DNA of 64,000 nucleotides from Saccharopolyspora oryzae. GTDB taxonomy: Bacteria; Actinomycetota; Actinomycetes; Mycobacteriales; Pseudonocardiaceae. This document shows, in pieces, positions 8,773-17,299 of this stretch. The stretch spans positions 1 through 64,000 of the forward strand of contig NZ_JAQGLA010000032.1 in the NCBI RefSeq assembly GCF_027853915.1, read 5' to 3'. The translations under genes were made by a program, and so were the position numbers. The number at the start of each line of letters is the position of its first letter. Position 1 is the first letter of the stretch. The notes beneath the pieces are model-generated. The model made no database searches, was not told the DNA's origin, and saw only the letters and a program-made list of their open reading frames with translations.

Positions 8773-9806
8773 TCCCGGCGATCGTCGGATTCGGCTCGGC
8801 GCTGCCGCACTCCGCCGAGCAGCGAGAACTGTGGGACGGCTTCTTCGCGGCCCACTTCGGCGGCAGCGCCCTGGCACATCGGCTGTTCTCCGCGGTCGGC
8901 GTGCGCCGCAGGCACACGGTGGTGAACCCGGTCGAGGAAGACCTGTCCGGATGGACCACGGCGGCGCGGATGCGCCGGTTCGACGAACACGCGCCACCTC
9001 TGGGCCACGAAGCGGTGCGTGCGGCGCTGGACGACGCGGGCCTGGATCCGCAGGACGTCCGGCTGCTCACCGTTGCGTCCTGCACCGGCTACGGGACCCC
9101 TGGCCTGGACATCAAGCTCGCCGGGTCGCTGGGGCTTCGCTCCGACCTGCGACGGCTGTTCGTCGGGCACATGGGTTGCTACGCGGCCCTCCCCGCGCTC
9201 GGCGGTGTCGCGGATTTCGTCGCCGCGCGCGGACAGCCCGCTGTCCTGCTGTGCCTGGAGCTGACCTCGCTGCACATCCAGCCGCCCACCGCCGACCCGC
9301 AGCAGGTCGTCTCGCACGCGTTGTTCGGCGACGCGGCGGTGGCAGTGGTCGTGGACCCGCGCGCTGCCGGGCTCGCCGTGGTCGACCTCGAGGCGTTCAC
9401 CGACACCAGCGGACTCGACCACATGACCTGGGACATCACCGATCTCGGCTTCCGGATGGGCCTTTCCCCGCGTGTTCCCGACGTGCTGGGCCGCCACCTC
9501 GGTGCGGTGATCGGCGACCTGATCGGCCGCAACGGCCTGCGCCTGGCGGACATCGACGGTTGGGCGGTGCACCCCGGCGGGCCACGTATCCTCGACACGG
9601 TGGAGACGACGTTGGGCTTGCCCGCGACGGCGTTGCAGCCATCGCGGAACGTGCTGGCAGAGCGCGGGAACTGCTCCTCGGCGACGCTGCTGCTGGTGCT
9701 CGAAGAGCTGGTCTCCGACGGGCTGCGAGCCGGGAGCCACGTGGTGGCAATGGCTTTCGGGCCAGGTCTGACGCTCTACGCGACTTTGCTGCGGGTGACC
9801 GCATGA
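8769..9806 (+). CDS. Type III polyketide synthase
   Basis: 345 residues, chalcone/stilbene-synthase fold. The catalytic triad is visible: Cys137 in GHMGCYAALPAL, His268 in WAVHPGGP and Asn301 in ERGNCSSATLL, with the family's GPG loop as AFGPGLTL near the C-terminus. It condenses a starter acyl-CoA with malonyl-CoA units into pyrones, resorcinols or naphthalenes. Alternative GTG starts are at 8766 and 8769; the latter overlaps the previous stop as GTGA. The sequence does not look like a typical RppA tetrahydroxynaphthalene synthase with a Cys-rich pocket, but I cannot model the cavity. The next gene overlaps by 4 bases. Confidence 0.9.
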   Translation: MIPAIVGFGSALPHSAEQRELWDGFFAAHFGGSALAHRLFSAVGVRRRHTVVNPVEEDLSGWTTAARMRRFDEHAPPLGHEAVRAALDDAGLDPQDVRLLTVASCTGYGTPGLDIKLAGSLGLRSDLRRLFVGHMGCYAALPALGGVADFVAARGQPAVLLCLELTSLHIQPPTADPQQVVSHALFGDAAVAVVVDPRAAGLAVVDLEAFTDTSGLDHMTWDITDLGFRMGLSPRVPDVLGRHLGAVIGDLIGRNGLRLADIDGWAVHPGGPRILDTVETTLGLPATALQPSRNVLAERGNCSSATLLLVLEELVSDGLRAGSHVVAMAFGPGLTLYATLLRVTA

Positions 9807-10510
9807 CCGAACCGCTGACGCTCGCCGCCCCGCACCGGGTCCGCTGCTCCCTGACCGACCAGGTCTGGCGCGACGTCGTGTTCGCCCACTGGCCGTGCGA
9901 TCCCGCCCTGCTCCAGCCGATGCTGCCGCGTGGCACCCGGCCCGACCTGTTCGCCGGATCCGGCTGGATCGGTCTGATCGGGCTGCGGATGACGGTCAGC
10001 TCGGTGCTGGGAGTGCCGACGCCGCCCGCATTCCGCGACTTCAACGAGCTCAACGTCCGGACCTACGCCGTGGACGAGCGGGGCCGCCGAGGGCTGGTGT
10101 TCCTGAGCATGGAGGCGTCCAACCGGGCATTCGTGCGGATCGCACGCGGTTCGGTGGAGCTGCCTTACCGGTACGCGCAGGTGGAGTTCACCCACCGCGG
10201 AAGCGAATTCGGTTACCAGGTGCGGCGAGGCGACGTCGGGCTGGAACTGCGGGTGCGGCGTGGTCCGCGCATCGCGGCGGGAGAGGCCGAGCGGTTCGAC
10301 ACCTCGCGCTGGCGGATGTTCTCCACCTGGAGAGGACGCGCCCTGCACACCCCGGCCGAGCACGAACCGTGGGCCCTGCACAGCGCAGAACCGCTGTCCT
10401 GCACGGATTTCGGCCTGATCGCCGAGCTCGGTCTGCCTGCCCCGGATCAGGTGTCCGCGCTGGTGGCGTCCAGAGTGGACGCCCGGTTCGGCTCACCGAG
10501 CAGGCTCTGA
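9803..10510 (+). CDS. DUF2071 (YqjF-like) protein
   Basis: 235 residues, beginning ATGA within the PKS stop. Features of the family are W-x-x-x-x-F-x-H-W (VWRDVVFAHW), LPxGTxPDLF near residue 45, FNELNVRTY near 80 and GLVFLSMEASNRAFVRIAR. The fold is related to acetoacetate decarboxylase. No catalytic function is established for the family. Tight coupling to the type III PKS suggests a role in shaping or decarboxylating the product, which is inference. A bidirectional terminator follows. Confidence 0.8.
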   Translation: MTEPLTLAAPHRVRCSLTDQVWRDVVFAHWPCDPALLQPMLPRGTRPDLFAGSGWIGLIGLRMTVSSVLGVPTPPAFRDFNELNVRTYAVDERGRRGLVFLSMEASNRAFVRIARGSVELPYRYAQVEFTHRGSEFGYQVRRGDVGLELRVRRGPRIAAGEAERFDTSRWRMFSTWRGRALHTPAEHEPWALHSAEPLSCTDFGLIAELGLPAPDQVSALVASRVDARFGSPSRL

Positions 10511-10515
10511 CGGGC

Positions 10516-10553
10516 GGCGGGCCCGCCTCCCGGAGCAGGAGTGCGGGCCCGCC
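10516..10553. terminator. Bidirectional terminator hairpin
   Basis: A perfect 11-base inverted repeat, GGCGGGCCCGC (10516-10526) with its complement at 10543-10553, between the converging PKS operon and LPMO gene. Each arm is itself nearly self-complementary. Confidence 0.75.
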
Positions 10554-10569
10554 TTGTCACCAGAGGTGG

Positions 10570-11091
10570 TCACTCGCCGCCGACGTTGAGGTCGACGCAG
10601 GCGTAGAAGGCGTTCGCGGTGTCGGCGACGTTCCACACCGCCAGCACCTTCTGCGGGCCGCTGACGCCACCGAGGTCCACGGTGTGCGACAGCTGGTTCG
10701 GCGGCTGCTTGCCGCCCTCGTCGAAGACCGCCACGCGGTTGCCGCCGATGAAGTACTCCCAGGTGCTGGTGGCGTGCGCCGCGGTGAGCGTCCAGTTGAA
10801 CGTCACCGAGTTGCCGACCGGGGTGGCCGTCCAGCCCTTGCTGTCGTCGTCGAGCTCGGCGAAGGCCTCGTTGCCACCGCTGCAGCTGGTCAGGCCCTTG
10901 GGGCCCTCGACGCTCTGCGGCTCGTACTTGATCGGCCCGCACGGGACGGTGCCCGCGGCGCACTGCGCCTGGCGGCTGGGCGGGGTGTCGATGTAGCCGT
11001 GCGCGCTGGCGGTGCTGGTCGGGATCGCCACCAGGAACGGCGCGATCGCGGCACCGACAGCGGCGGCGGCGAGCTTCGGCTTCTTGTTCAT
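10570..11091 (-). CDS. Secreted lytic polysaccharide monooxygenase, AA10
   Basis: 173 residues: signal peptide cut after Ala30 so that the mature protein begins with His31 (HGYI), the first residue of the copper histidine brace. The second brace His is His106 (AAHATSTW). The C-terminal NAFYACVDL provides the axial aromatic. Single-domain, no carbohydrate-binding module. AA10 enzymes oxidatively cleave crystalline chitin or cellulose. A dre-like site 131 bases upstream supports chitin or GlcNAc control. A close paralogue lies at 60097-60612 in the same window. Confidence 0.93.
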   Translation of the reverse strand: MNKKPKLAAAAVGAAIAPFLVAIPTSTASAHGYIDTPPSRQAQCAAGTVPCGPIKYEPQSVEGPKGLTSCSGGNEAFAELDDDSKGWTATPVGNSVTFNWTLTAAHATSTWEYFIGGNRVAVFDEGGKQPPNQLSHTVDLGGVSGPQKVLAVWNVADTANAFYACVDLNVGGE

Positions 11092-11221
11092 GTCAGCTCC
11101 TTGGGGGAGACCGCGTCCAGGAACGCCGGACGTCCTGGTGGCGGCGCTGGTGGAACATGGCCGAGGAAGGGGAGAGGGGGCATTCCGACGACCGCTGGTT
11201 CATCGACTCTTCACCGAGCCG

Positions 11222-11233
11222 TGGTCTGGACCA
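11222..11233. promoter_or_regulatory. DasR-responsive-element-like site upstream of LPMO
   Basis: TGGTCTGGACCA differs from the dre consensus TGGTCTAGACCA at one position. It is 131 bases upstream of the LPMO start codon. The same 12 bases precede the second LPMO gene at 60671-60682. Confidence 0.7.
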
Positions 11234-11303
11234 TAAGTGCACGATTTGCCCGGGGTCAAGAATGTCCGATGCTGGAAGCGGAACGCGATTTTCCCAAGCA
11301 TAT

Positions 11304-11324
11304 TCCCGTTTTTCCCGAACGGGA
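11304..11324 (-). terminator. Hairpin after AraC-family gene
   Basis: TCCCGTT (11304-11310) pairs with AACGGGA (11318-11324) around a 7-base loop, just past the AraC-family stop codon in its direction of transcription. The flanks are A/T-rich for this genome. Confidence 0.5.
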
Positions 11325-11329
11325 GCCGA

Positions 11330-12100
11330 CTACTGGCCGACGTCCGGCGGGTCGATGCTACCGGTGGGCGGCTTTCCCGGGGTGTGCCCGAACGTCCGGC
11401 GGAACACCTCGATGAACGCGCTGGCCGAGGACCAACCCGTCCGGTGCGCCACTGACGTGACCGCTTCGCCTTCGGCGAGCAGGCGAAGCGCGTGGCACAG
11501 CCGCAGCTGCGTGCGCCACTGCGGGAACGTCATCCGCATCTCGGCCCGGAACAGGCGGCTCAGCGTGCGTTCGCTCGCCCCGACCTGCGCCCCCAGCGAA
11601 GTCAGTGTCCGCTGGTCGGCGGGATCCTCGTCGAGGAGCGCGCAGACCTCCGCCAGGCGCGGATCCTTCGGGGTGGGCAGGCGAATCGGCTGCTGGGAGG
11701 TGCGGCGCAGCTGGTCGAGCAGGACGGAGTGCAGCCGCAGCCGTTCGGCGTCGTCGGCGAACTCGTTGCGGGTGCAGGCCAGGATCAGCTCCCGCAGCAG
11801 CGGGCTGACCGCCAGCACGGCCGGTGCCACCGGCAGGGAAGGATTTTCGGTCGTGGGCACGCCTACGGTGTGCAGATCGGTTTCGCCGTAGGCGCGGTGC
11901 TCGTGCACGACCCCCGCCGGGATCCACAGCGCCCGGGTGCCCGGTGCGATCCAGGTGCCGGCTTCGGTCGTGATCTGGAGGACGCCGCGTCCGGCGTAGA
12001 CGATCTGGTGGTCGTCGTGCACGTGCGCATCCACCCCGGAACCGGGCGGCAGGCGGACCAGCGTGGTGGCGGCTCGCGGGGTGTGGCGGATTTTCGACAC
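11330..12100 (-). CDS. AraC-family transcriptional regulator with cupin domain
   Basis: 256 residues from the GTG at 12100; a longer frame from 12217 would overlap the divergent transporter start. The N-terminal cupin (HVHDDHQIVYAGRGVLQI ... WIPAGVVHEHRA) binds an effector. The C-terminal double helix-turn-helix shows LTSLGAQVGASERTLSRLF and AYRTGWSS-like VAHRTGWSSASAFIEVFRR, ending HTPG. This resembles the NimR type that represses an adjacent exporter. The facing MFS gene is 58 bases away and is the likely target. Confidence 0.85.
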   Translation of the reverse strand: MSKIRHTPRAATTLVRLPPGSGVDAHVHDDHQIVYAGRGVLQITTEAGTWIAPGTRALWIPAGVVHEHRAYGETDLHTVGVPTTENPSLPVAPAVLAVSPLLRELILACTRNEFADDAERLRLHSVLLDQLRRTSQQPIRLPTPKDPRLAEVCALLDEDPADQRTLTSLGAQVGASERTLSRLFRAEMRMTFPQWRTQLRLCHALRLLAEGEAVTSVAHRTGWSSASAFIEVFRRTFGHTPGKPPTGSIDPPDVGQ

Positions 12101-12158
12101 GAGGTGGCAGTTTATCGGAAGCGGGACAGCCGCTGCTCGTTCGAAGATCTCCTGCGTG

Positions 12159-13313
12159 ATGCAGAAGGTGAACCGGCCCGTCGGCCTGCTCGCGGTCGGC
12201 CACGCCGGTGTGGACATCTACCAGGGCGCGGTACCTGCGGTGATCCCGTTCCTGGTGTTCGAACGCCACTACGGCTACGTCGCGGTGTCCGGGATCGTGC
12301 TGGCCGCGACGTTGCTGTCGTCGGTGGTGCAGCCGCTTTTCGGTGCGCTCACCGACCGGTTCCGGATGCCGTGGCTGGTTCCGGTGAGCATGACGACCGC
12401 AGGGCTCGGCGTGGCGTTGAGCGGTGTTGGCGACTCCTACCCGCTGACCTGGCTCGCGGTCGCGTTGTCCGGGCTCGGGGTGGCGGCCTACCACCCGGAG
12501 GCGGCTCGGCTGGCGCGCGCGGCTTCGGGTGGTAGCCACCTGGCGATGAGCTGGTTCTCGCTCGGCGGCAACATCGGTTTCGCGCTGGCGCCGATCGTCG
12601 TCGCACCGATCCTGTCCGCAGGAGGGTTGGGCGCCACTCCGTGGCTGTTCGTTCCCGCGCTGCTGGGCGGATCGGTAACGGTGATCGCGCTCCGCTCGAT
12701 CACCGCGGTCGGTCCCGCGACGTCCGCGTCCAAGCAGGGCGTCGACGACTGGCCGGTGTTCCTGCGCCTGACCGCCGTCATCGTCTTCCGCTCCATCGTC
12801 TACATCGGACTGAGCGCTTTCGTCGCGCTGTGGGCGCAACAACGGGTCGGTGGCGGCGAGTTCACCGGAGAGGTGGCGTTGTTCGTGCTCTTCGCCGGGG
12901 GAGCGGTCGGCACCCTGCTCGGCGGCAAGCTCGCCACCTCCTGGGGTCGAATCCGGACGATGCGGATCGCGTACGCGGCGACGATCCCCGCGCTGGTCGG
13001 CGTGGTCTACGCACCGGGCGCCCTGGTCCACGTCTTCGTCGCGCTCGTCGCGGTGCTGCTCTACATCCCGTTCTCGTTGCACGTCACGCTCGGACAGGAC
13101 TACCTGCCCAACCGCATCGGCACCGCCAGCGGGGTGACGCTCGGTGTGGCGGTGAGCGTGGGTGGCGTCGCCACGCCGTTGCTCGGCCTGATCGCGGAGT
13201 GGACCGACCTGCAAACGGCGCTGGGGTCCTTGCTGGTGTTCCCGGTGCTGGCCTGGCTGCTCGCCCGGACGCTGCCCGAGCCAGCAGCCCTGGAAACCGC
13301 GGCGAGCCGCTGA
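12159..13313 (+). CDS. MFS exporter, fosmidomycin-resistance (Fsr)-like
   Basis: 384 residues, about 12 membrane helices. Motif A-like loop is GALTDRF, and the family segment GLGVAAYHPEAARLA is typical of fosmidomycin-resistance-type exporters (GLGxSxFHPE). The start is taken at the ATG at 12159 (MQKVNRPVG), because the longer frame lacks membrane character. Divergent from the AraC-family gene, which probably controls it. The stop lies 1 base from the end of the converging LigD-like gene. Substrate unknown; fosmidomycin itself need not be relevant. Confidence 0.85.
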   Translation: MQKVNRPVGLLAVGHAGVDIYQGAVPAVIPFLVFERHYGYVAVSGIVLAATLLSSVVQPLFGALTDRFRMPWLVPVSMTTAGLGVALSGVGDSYPLTWLAVALSGLGVAAYHPEAARLARAASGGSHLAMSWFSLGGNIGFALAPIVVAPILSAGGLGATPWLFVPALLGGSVTVIALRSITAVGPATSASKQGVDDWPVFLRLTAVIVFRSIVYIGLSAFVALWAQQRVGGGEFTGEVALFVLFAGGAVGTLLGGKLATSWGRIRTMRIAYAATIPALVGVVYAPGALVHVFVALVAVLLYIPFSLHVTLGQDYLPNRIGTASGVTLGVAVSVGGVATPLLGLIAEWTDLQTALGSLLVFPVLAWLLARTLPEPAALETAASR

Positions 13314-13314
13314 G

Positions 13315-14913
13315 TCAAACCGGTGGGAGCTGCTGCTGCACTTCGAGCAGCGGGGCGAACGGGTCGCCGACCCGGGCCACGCGGTCCAGCACCGTTCGGA
13401 TGGTCCAGCGGTCCGGGGCCAGGTCCGGGTCGTCGAGCTCGTCCCATTCCAGCGGGACCGACACCGGGGCGCCCGGCCGCGGTCGCGCGCTGTAGGGGGC
13501 GACGAGGGTCTTGTTGATGACGTTCTGGGTGTAGTCCAGGCGGGCCAGCCCGCGCCGCTCGGACTTCGTCCACGCCCAGCTGACCAGCTCCGGAACGGTG
13601 TTGCCGACCGCCCGCGACACCTGCTGCACCCAGGCGCGGGTCTCGGCGTAGGTGTAGCGCGGTTCCACCGGGACCCAGATCTGGATGCCGCGCTGGCCGG
13701 TGACCTTCGGCCGCGCCACCACCCCGAGGTGCTCCATCGCGGTGCGGTGCAACCGGGCCAGCACCAGCACTTCCTCGAAGGTGGTCCGGCTGCCCGGATC
13801 GATGTCGAACAGCGCCCACGTCGGGTGCTGCACGTCGGCGGCGCGCGAGGTCCAGGCGTGCAGCTCCAGCGCCGCGTAGTTGGCGAGCCAGGCCAGCGCG
13901 GCGACGCTGTCCGGGATCAGGTACCACTGGGTGTCGCCCGGGTCGGCGTCGGGATAGCGCCAGCGCTGCAACCAGTCCGGGGCGTGGCCGGGCACCTCCT
14001 TGTGCCAGAAGCCGGGTTCGGTGACGCCGTTGGGGAACCGGTGCGAGTTCAGCGGCCGCCCGTCGAGGTAGGGCAGCATCACCGGGGCGATCTGCGCGTA
14101 GTAGCGGATCAGATCGCGTTTGGTCACCGCCGCTTCGCCGGCCCGACCGGGGAAGAGCACCTTGTCCAGATTGGTCAGTGCGAGCTCACGGCCGGCCACC
14201 CGCCATCGGCCTTTGGCGCCGAGCTCGTCCAGCGCGGCGATTTCGGCTTCGCTGGGCGCTTTCCAGCCTCCGAGGTGGATCTCGGCCTGGGCGGGTGGGA
14301 GATCGCCGCGCCACATCGCCTCCGGTGCGGCGGCGACCTCTTCGTTGGTGCGCCCGGACTTCACCGACCGCGGATGCTCCTCCGGATCCCAGCCCGCCTG
14401 GGCGTGCTCGTCCTTCTTGTGCAGCAGCAGCCACTGCGTCTCACCGCGCCGCACCAGCACGAACCGGCCCACGAGCTTCTCGCCGCGCAGGTCGAAGTGC
14501 AGCGTTCCGGCCTCGATCGCGGCGGCCGGATCGTCCTCCCCGGGCGTCCAGGTGCCGCGGTCCCAGACGATGACGTCCCCGCCGCCGTACTCGCCGGCCG
14601 GGATGGTGCCCTCGAAGTCGGCGTACTCCAGCGGGTGGTCCTCGACGTGCACGGCCATCCGCCGGACCGAGGGATCCAGCGTCGGCCCCTTGGGCACCGC
14701 CCAGCTGACCAGCACCCCGTCCAGCTCCAGCCGCAGGTCGTAGTGGCGGCGCCGGGCCCGGTGGCGCTGCACGACGAACCGGTTCCCAGCGCCGGCGGTC
14801 GTCGTGGCACCGCGAGGCTCGGCGGTGCGGGTGAAGTCCCGCATCTCCCGGTACTTCGCCAGGCGCTCCTCGGCCACCACTCCCACCCCGGCTCGATCGG
14901 TGACGTGGGACAC
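13315..14913 (-). CDS. LigD-like DNA repair protein: 3'-phosphoesterase plus polymerase domains
   Basis: 532 residues from GTG. The N-terminal phosphoesterase domain (about 45-190) shows RRRHYDLRLELDG, WAVPKGPTL and HVEDHPLEYADFEG with a TIPAGEYGGG loop. The C-terminal archaeo-eukaryotic-primase-type polymerase domain (about 245-520) starts LTNLDKVLFPG and has the metal-binding pair in LFDIDPGS and the VTGQRGIQIWVPV segment. The ATP-dependent ligase domain of full LigD is absent. These enzymes remodel DNA ends in Ku-dependent end joining; Ku and a separate ligase are not in the window. Single-gene unit. Confidence 0.88.
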   Translation of the reverse strand: MSHVTDRAGVGVVAEERLAKYREMRDFTRTAEPRGATTTAGAGNRFVVQRHRARRRHYDLRLELDGVLVSWAVPKGPTLDPSVRRMAVHVEDHPLEYADFEGTIPAGEYGGGDVIVWDRGTWTPGEDDPAAAIEAGTLHFDLRGEKLVGRFVLVRRGETQWLLLHKKDEHAQAGWDPEEHPRSVKSGRTNEEVAAAPEAMWRGDLPPAQAEIHLGGWKAPSEAEIAALDELGAKGRWRVAGRELALTNLDKVLFPGRAGEAAVTKRDLIRYYAQIAPVMLPYLDGRPLNSHRFPNGVTEPGFWHKEVPGHAPDWLQRWRYPDADPGDTQWYLIPDSVAALAWLANYAALELHAWTSRAADVQHPTWALFDIDPGSRTTFEEVLVLARLHRTAMEHLGVVARPKVTGQRGIQIWVPVEPRYTYAETRAWVQQVSRAVGNTVPELVSWAWTKSERRGLARLDYTQNVINKTLVAPYSARPRPGAPVSVPLEWDELDDPDLAPDRWTIRTVLDRVARVGDPFAPLLEVQQQLPPV

Positions 14914-14981
14914 ATGCTGTCACAGTTCGGCGGGCTGTTCCGTTCAACGACCACGAGGCATCGAACGGAGAGGACGGGGCC

Positions 14982-16094
14982 ATGGCGCAGCAGATCGTGG
15001 TCGTCGGAGCGGGCTACACCGGACTGGCCGCTGCCAAGCTGGCAGCGCGGTGGACCGGTGCCCGGGTAACGCTGATCAACGCGGGGGACCGGTTCGTCGA
15101 GCGCGTCCGCCTGCACCAGCTCGCGGCGGGGCAGCACCTGCGCGACCTGCCGCTGGCGGACCTGGTCGAGGGCACCGGGGTGGAGCTGATCGTCGACCGG
15201 GTGACCGACATCGACGCTTCGGCCCGGACCCTGCGGCTGGCGGGCACGTCCCGCGAGGTCAGCTACGACCGCCTGATCTACGCCGTCGGCAGTGCTGCGG
15301 ACACGACCTCGGTCCCCGGTGTCGCCGAGCACGCCTTCAGCGTCGCCACCAGCGACGATGCCCTGAGCCTGAAGCAGCGCCTGGCGGACAGCGAGGTCGT
15401 CGCCGTCGTCGGTGGCGGGCTGACCGGCATCGAAGCCGCGGCGGAGCTGGCCGAGACGCACCCGGCGCTGAAGGTTCGGCTGCTCACCAGGGGCGAACTC
15501 GGCGCCGGGCTTTCCGAACTGGGGAAGGACCACCTGCGGCGCACCTTCGCCCGCCTGGGCGTCGAGATCCGCGAGAACGCGAGCGCGTCGGAGGTGCGCG
15601 CGGACGGACTGCTGCTGGCCGACGGCGCGCACGTCGCCGCCGACACCGTGGTGTGGACGGCGGGGTTCCGGGTGCCGGACCTGGCGGAGCGGGCGGGTTT
15701 CGCGGTCGACGACAGCGGTCGGGTGATCGTGGACGGAGAGTTCCGCTCGGTCTCCCACCCGGAGGTGACGGCGATCGGTGACGCAGCGGCGGGCCGCATG
15801 CGCACCGGCCAGGAACTCCGCATGGCCTGCGCAACGGGCCTGCCCTCGACCCAGCACGCGGTCCGCGCGCTCGCCGCCCGCCTCGCCGGACGCGAACCCC
15901 GCCGGCTGCGTTTCCGCTACCTCAACCAGTGCATCAGCCTCGGCCGCAAGGACGCCCTCGTCCAGTTCACCCACGCCGACGACACCCCGAAGGAATCGGT
16001 CCTCACCGGCCGAAAAGCGGCCCTCTACAAGGAAATGATCGTCCGGGGAACGATCGTCTTCGAACGCCACCCCACCATCCCGACCTCGCTCTGA
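14982..16094 (+). CDS. FAD-dependent NADH dehydrogenase-like oxidoreductase
   Basis: 370 residues, pyridine nucleotide-disulfide oxidoreductase fold. The FAD-binding Rossmann motif is VVVGAGYTGLAAA (5-17), the NADH-binding motif VVGGGLTGIEAAAEL (about 143-157), and the late FAD segment AIGDAAAGRM (about 263-272). RVRLHQLAAGQ replaces the disulfide region, so there is no redox-active Cys pair. This is the layout of NDH-2-like and related quinone- or carotenoid-like reductases. ATG preceded by GGAGAGG. Physiological acceptor unknown. Confidence 0.85.
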   Translation: MAQQIVVVGAGYTGLAAAKLAARWTGARVTLINAGDRFVERVRLHQLAAGQHLRDLPLADLVEGTGVELIVDRVTDIDASARTLRLAGTSREVSYDRLIYAVGSAADTTSVPGVAEHAFSVATSDDALSLKQRLADSEVVAVVGGGLTGIEAAAELAETHPALKVRLLTRGELGAGLSELGKDHLRRTFARLGVEIRENASASEVRADGLLLADGAHVAADTVVWTAGFRVPDLAERAGFAVDDSGRVIVDGEFRSVSHPEVTAIGDAAAGRMRTGQELRMACATGLPSTQHAVRALAARLAGREPRRLRFRYLNQCISLGRKDALVQFTHADDTPKESVLTGRKAALYKEMIVRGTIVFERHPTIPTSL

Positions 16095-16096
16095 GA

Positions 16097-16119
16097 ACCG
16101 GTCGGCCCAGAGGACCGGT
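16097..16119 (+). terminator. Weak hairpin after flavoprotein gene
   Basis: ACCGGTC (16097-16103) pairs with GACCGGT (16113-16119) around a 9-base loop, 3 bases after the stop codon. Stem of only 7 pairs. Confidence 0.4.
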
Positions 16120-16138
16120 CCTCGGGGCCGCTTTCTCT

Positions 16139-16312
16139 TCACCGATCGAACCGGCCGTCCTTGACCGCCCGGATGAGCGCAGCGGCGTCGATCTGGATCC
16201 ACGGGCCGTCGGGGTCCTTGGAATCGCGGACCCAACCACGTGGACGGGACAGCTCAACGCAGTTCCCGTTCGGGCCGGTGTAGCTGGACTTCTGCCAGGA
16301 ATACCTGATCAC
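16139..16312 (-). CDS. DUF397 protein
   Basis: 57 residues, GTG start at 16312. The sequence shows the family's signature: WQKSSYTGPNGNCVEL, a short loop, VRDSKDPDGPW and an IRAVKDGRF ending. DUF397 genes in actinomycetes almost always sit next to an XRE regulator; here the XRE stop is 3 bases upstream of the DUF397 start. In the streptomycete WhiJ/BldB-type systems the small partner modulates the DNA-binding protein. The same logic may hold here, by analogy. Confidence 0.88.
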   Translation of the reverse strand: MIRYSWQKSSYTGPNGNCVELSRPRGWVRDSKDPDGPWIQIDAAALIRAVKDGRFDR

Positions 16313-16315
16313 TCT

Positions 16316-17164
16316 TCAACTCTCCCACTTCGCCTTCGCCTTCATGATGAACTCGACGGATTCCTCCTTGTCCAAGGCCAAGCTCTCGATCTGCTGGATT
16401 GCGCTGCGGTACTCGTTGACGTCGTGCTCGGTCGGGATGAAGGCACCAGAGCTGTAGTGCTCGAAGTGAACGACCGGCGTGATGTCGTCGAACTCGTACA
16501 GGACGAACGGCCCTAGGAGCCCTGGGTGCCAGCCCGCGCGAAGCGGTACGACACGCACAGCTACATTGCTCCGGCCTGCGAGCTCGGCGAGTTGGTCGAG
16601 TTGCTCGACCATGACGTCAGCCGATCCGATGGGCTCGAACAGCGCTGCCTCACCGATGAAGGCGTTGAAGCTGACCGGGGCGTTTCTGCGCACGATGACC
16701 TCGCGTCTGCTCGCGCTCAACATCACCCGGAGTTCCGTATCGGCTTCGGAGAGGCCGCTGGCCTTCTTCATCGATCGGTTGTAATCCAGCGTTTGGAGCA
16801 GGCCCGGCACCAGCATCGGTGCCCATTCGGCTATCGCAGATGCGGCTCGTTCGCACTCGACTGCTCCGGCGAGCTGCTGCGGAATGCCGTTCAGCCCGAC
16901 TGTGAGCCAGTTCGGTTCGTGCACGTTGCGGGCTAGGTCGAGGATTCGATCACGTTCCGCTGCCGTGACGCGCAGCGTTGCGAGGATGGCCGCGACGGTC
17001 TCGATCTTCGGAACGCGCTTTCCGGTCTCCCAGTTCGAGATCTCCACGTGGGTGTACTCGAGTAGTCGACCCAGTTCGCGAACGCCGATTCCGGAGGAGA
17101 CCCGGGCTTCTCGTAGCGCGGCCGACAATGCCCGCGCCCGTGGCGTACCTGCTGTGGCAGCCAT
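16316..17164 (-). CDS. XRE-family regulator with DUF5753 domain
   Basis: 282 residues from the ATG at 17164; an in-frame ATG 9 bases earlier is possible. Helix-turn-helix at about 18-70 (SSGIGVRELGRLLEYTHVEISNW, split here only for description: recognition helix around EISNWE). The rest (about 95-275) is the DUF5753 effector-like domain with WAPMLVPGLLQT and WHPGLLGPFVLYEF. Paired with the DUF397 gene. The upstream region carries three TGGTAG half-sites, a probable autoregulatory operator shared with the divergent gene at 17300. Confidence 0.9.
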   Translation of the reverse strand: MAATAGTPRARALSAALREARVSSGIGVRELGRLLEYTHVEISNWETGKRVPKIETVAAILATLRVTAAERDRILDLARNVHEPNWLTVGLNGIPQQLAGAVECERAASAIAEWAPMLVPGLLQTLDYNRSMKKASGLSEADTELRVMLSASRREVIVRRNAPVSFNAFIGEAALFEPIGSADVMVEQLDQLAELAGRSNVAVRVVPLRAGWHPGLLGPFVLYEFDDITPVVHFEHYSSGAFIPTEHDVNEYRSAIQQIESLALDKEESVEFIMKAKAKWES

Positions 17165-17229
17165 GAAACACATCCCATCAGTAGCTGAAAGCCAATTGAT
17201 CACCCGATTCGAGGAGTGGTGGAGCTGTC

Positions 17230-17277
17230 GTGCTACCAGACACGCTAACTCCTGTCTGAGGTCTGGTAGCACTACCA
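17230..17277. promoter_or_regulatory. Inverted-repeat operator candidate (TGGTAG half-sites)
   Basis: GTGCTACCAGAC (17230-17241) is exactly repeated in inverse at 17261-17272. The half-site TGGTAG/CTACCA occurs three times: 17233-17238, 17264-17269 and 17272-17277; the last two form TGGTAG-CA-CTACCA. It lies between the divergent XRE regulator (17164) and the unknown gene (17300) and is most simply its operator. Confidence 0.6.
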
Positions 17278-17299
17278 ACATTGGGGAGAAGAAGTCGCG

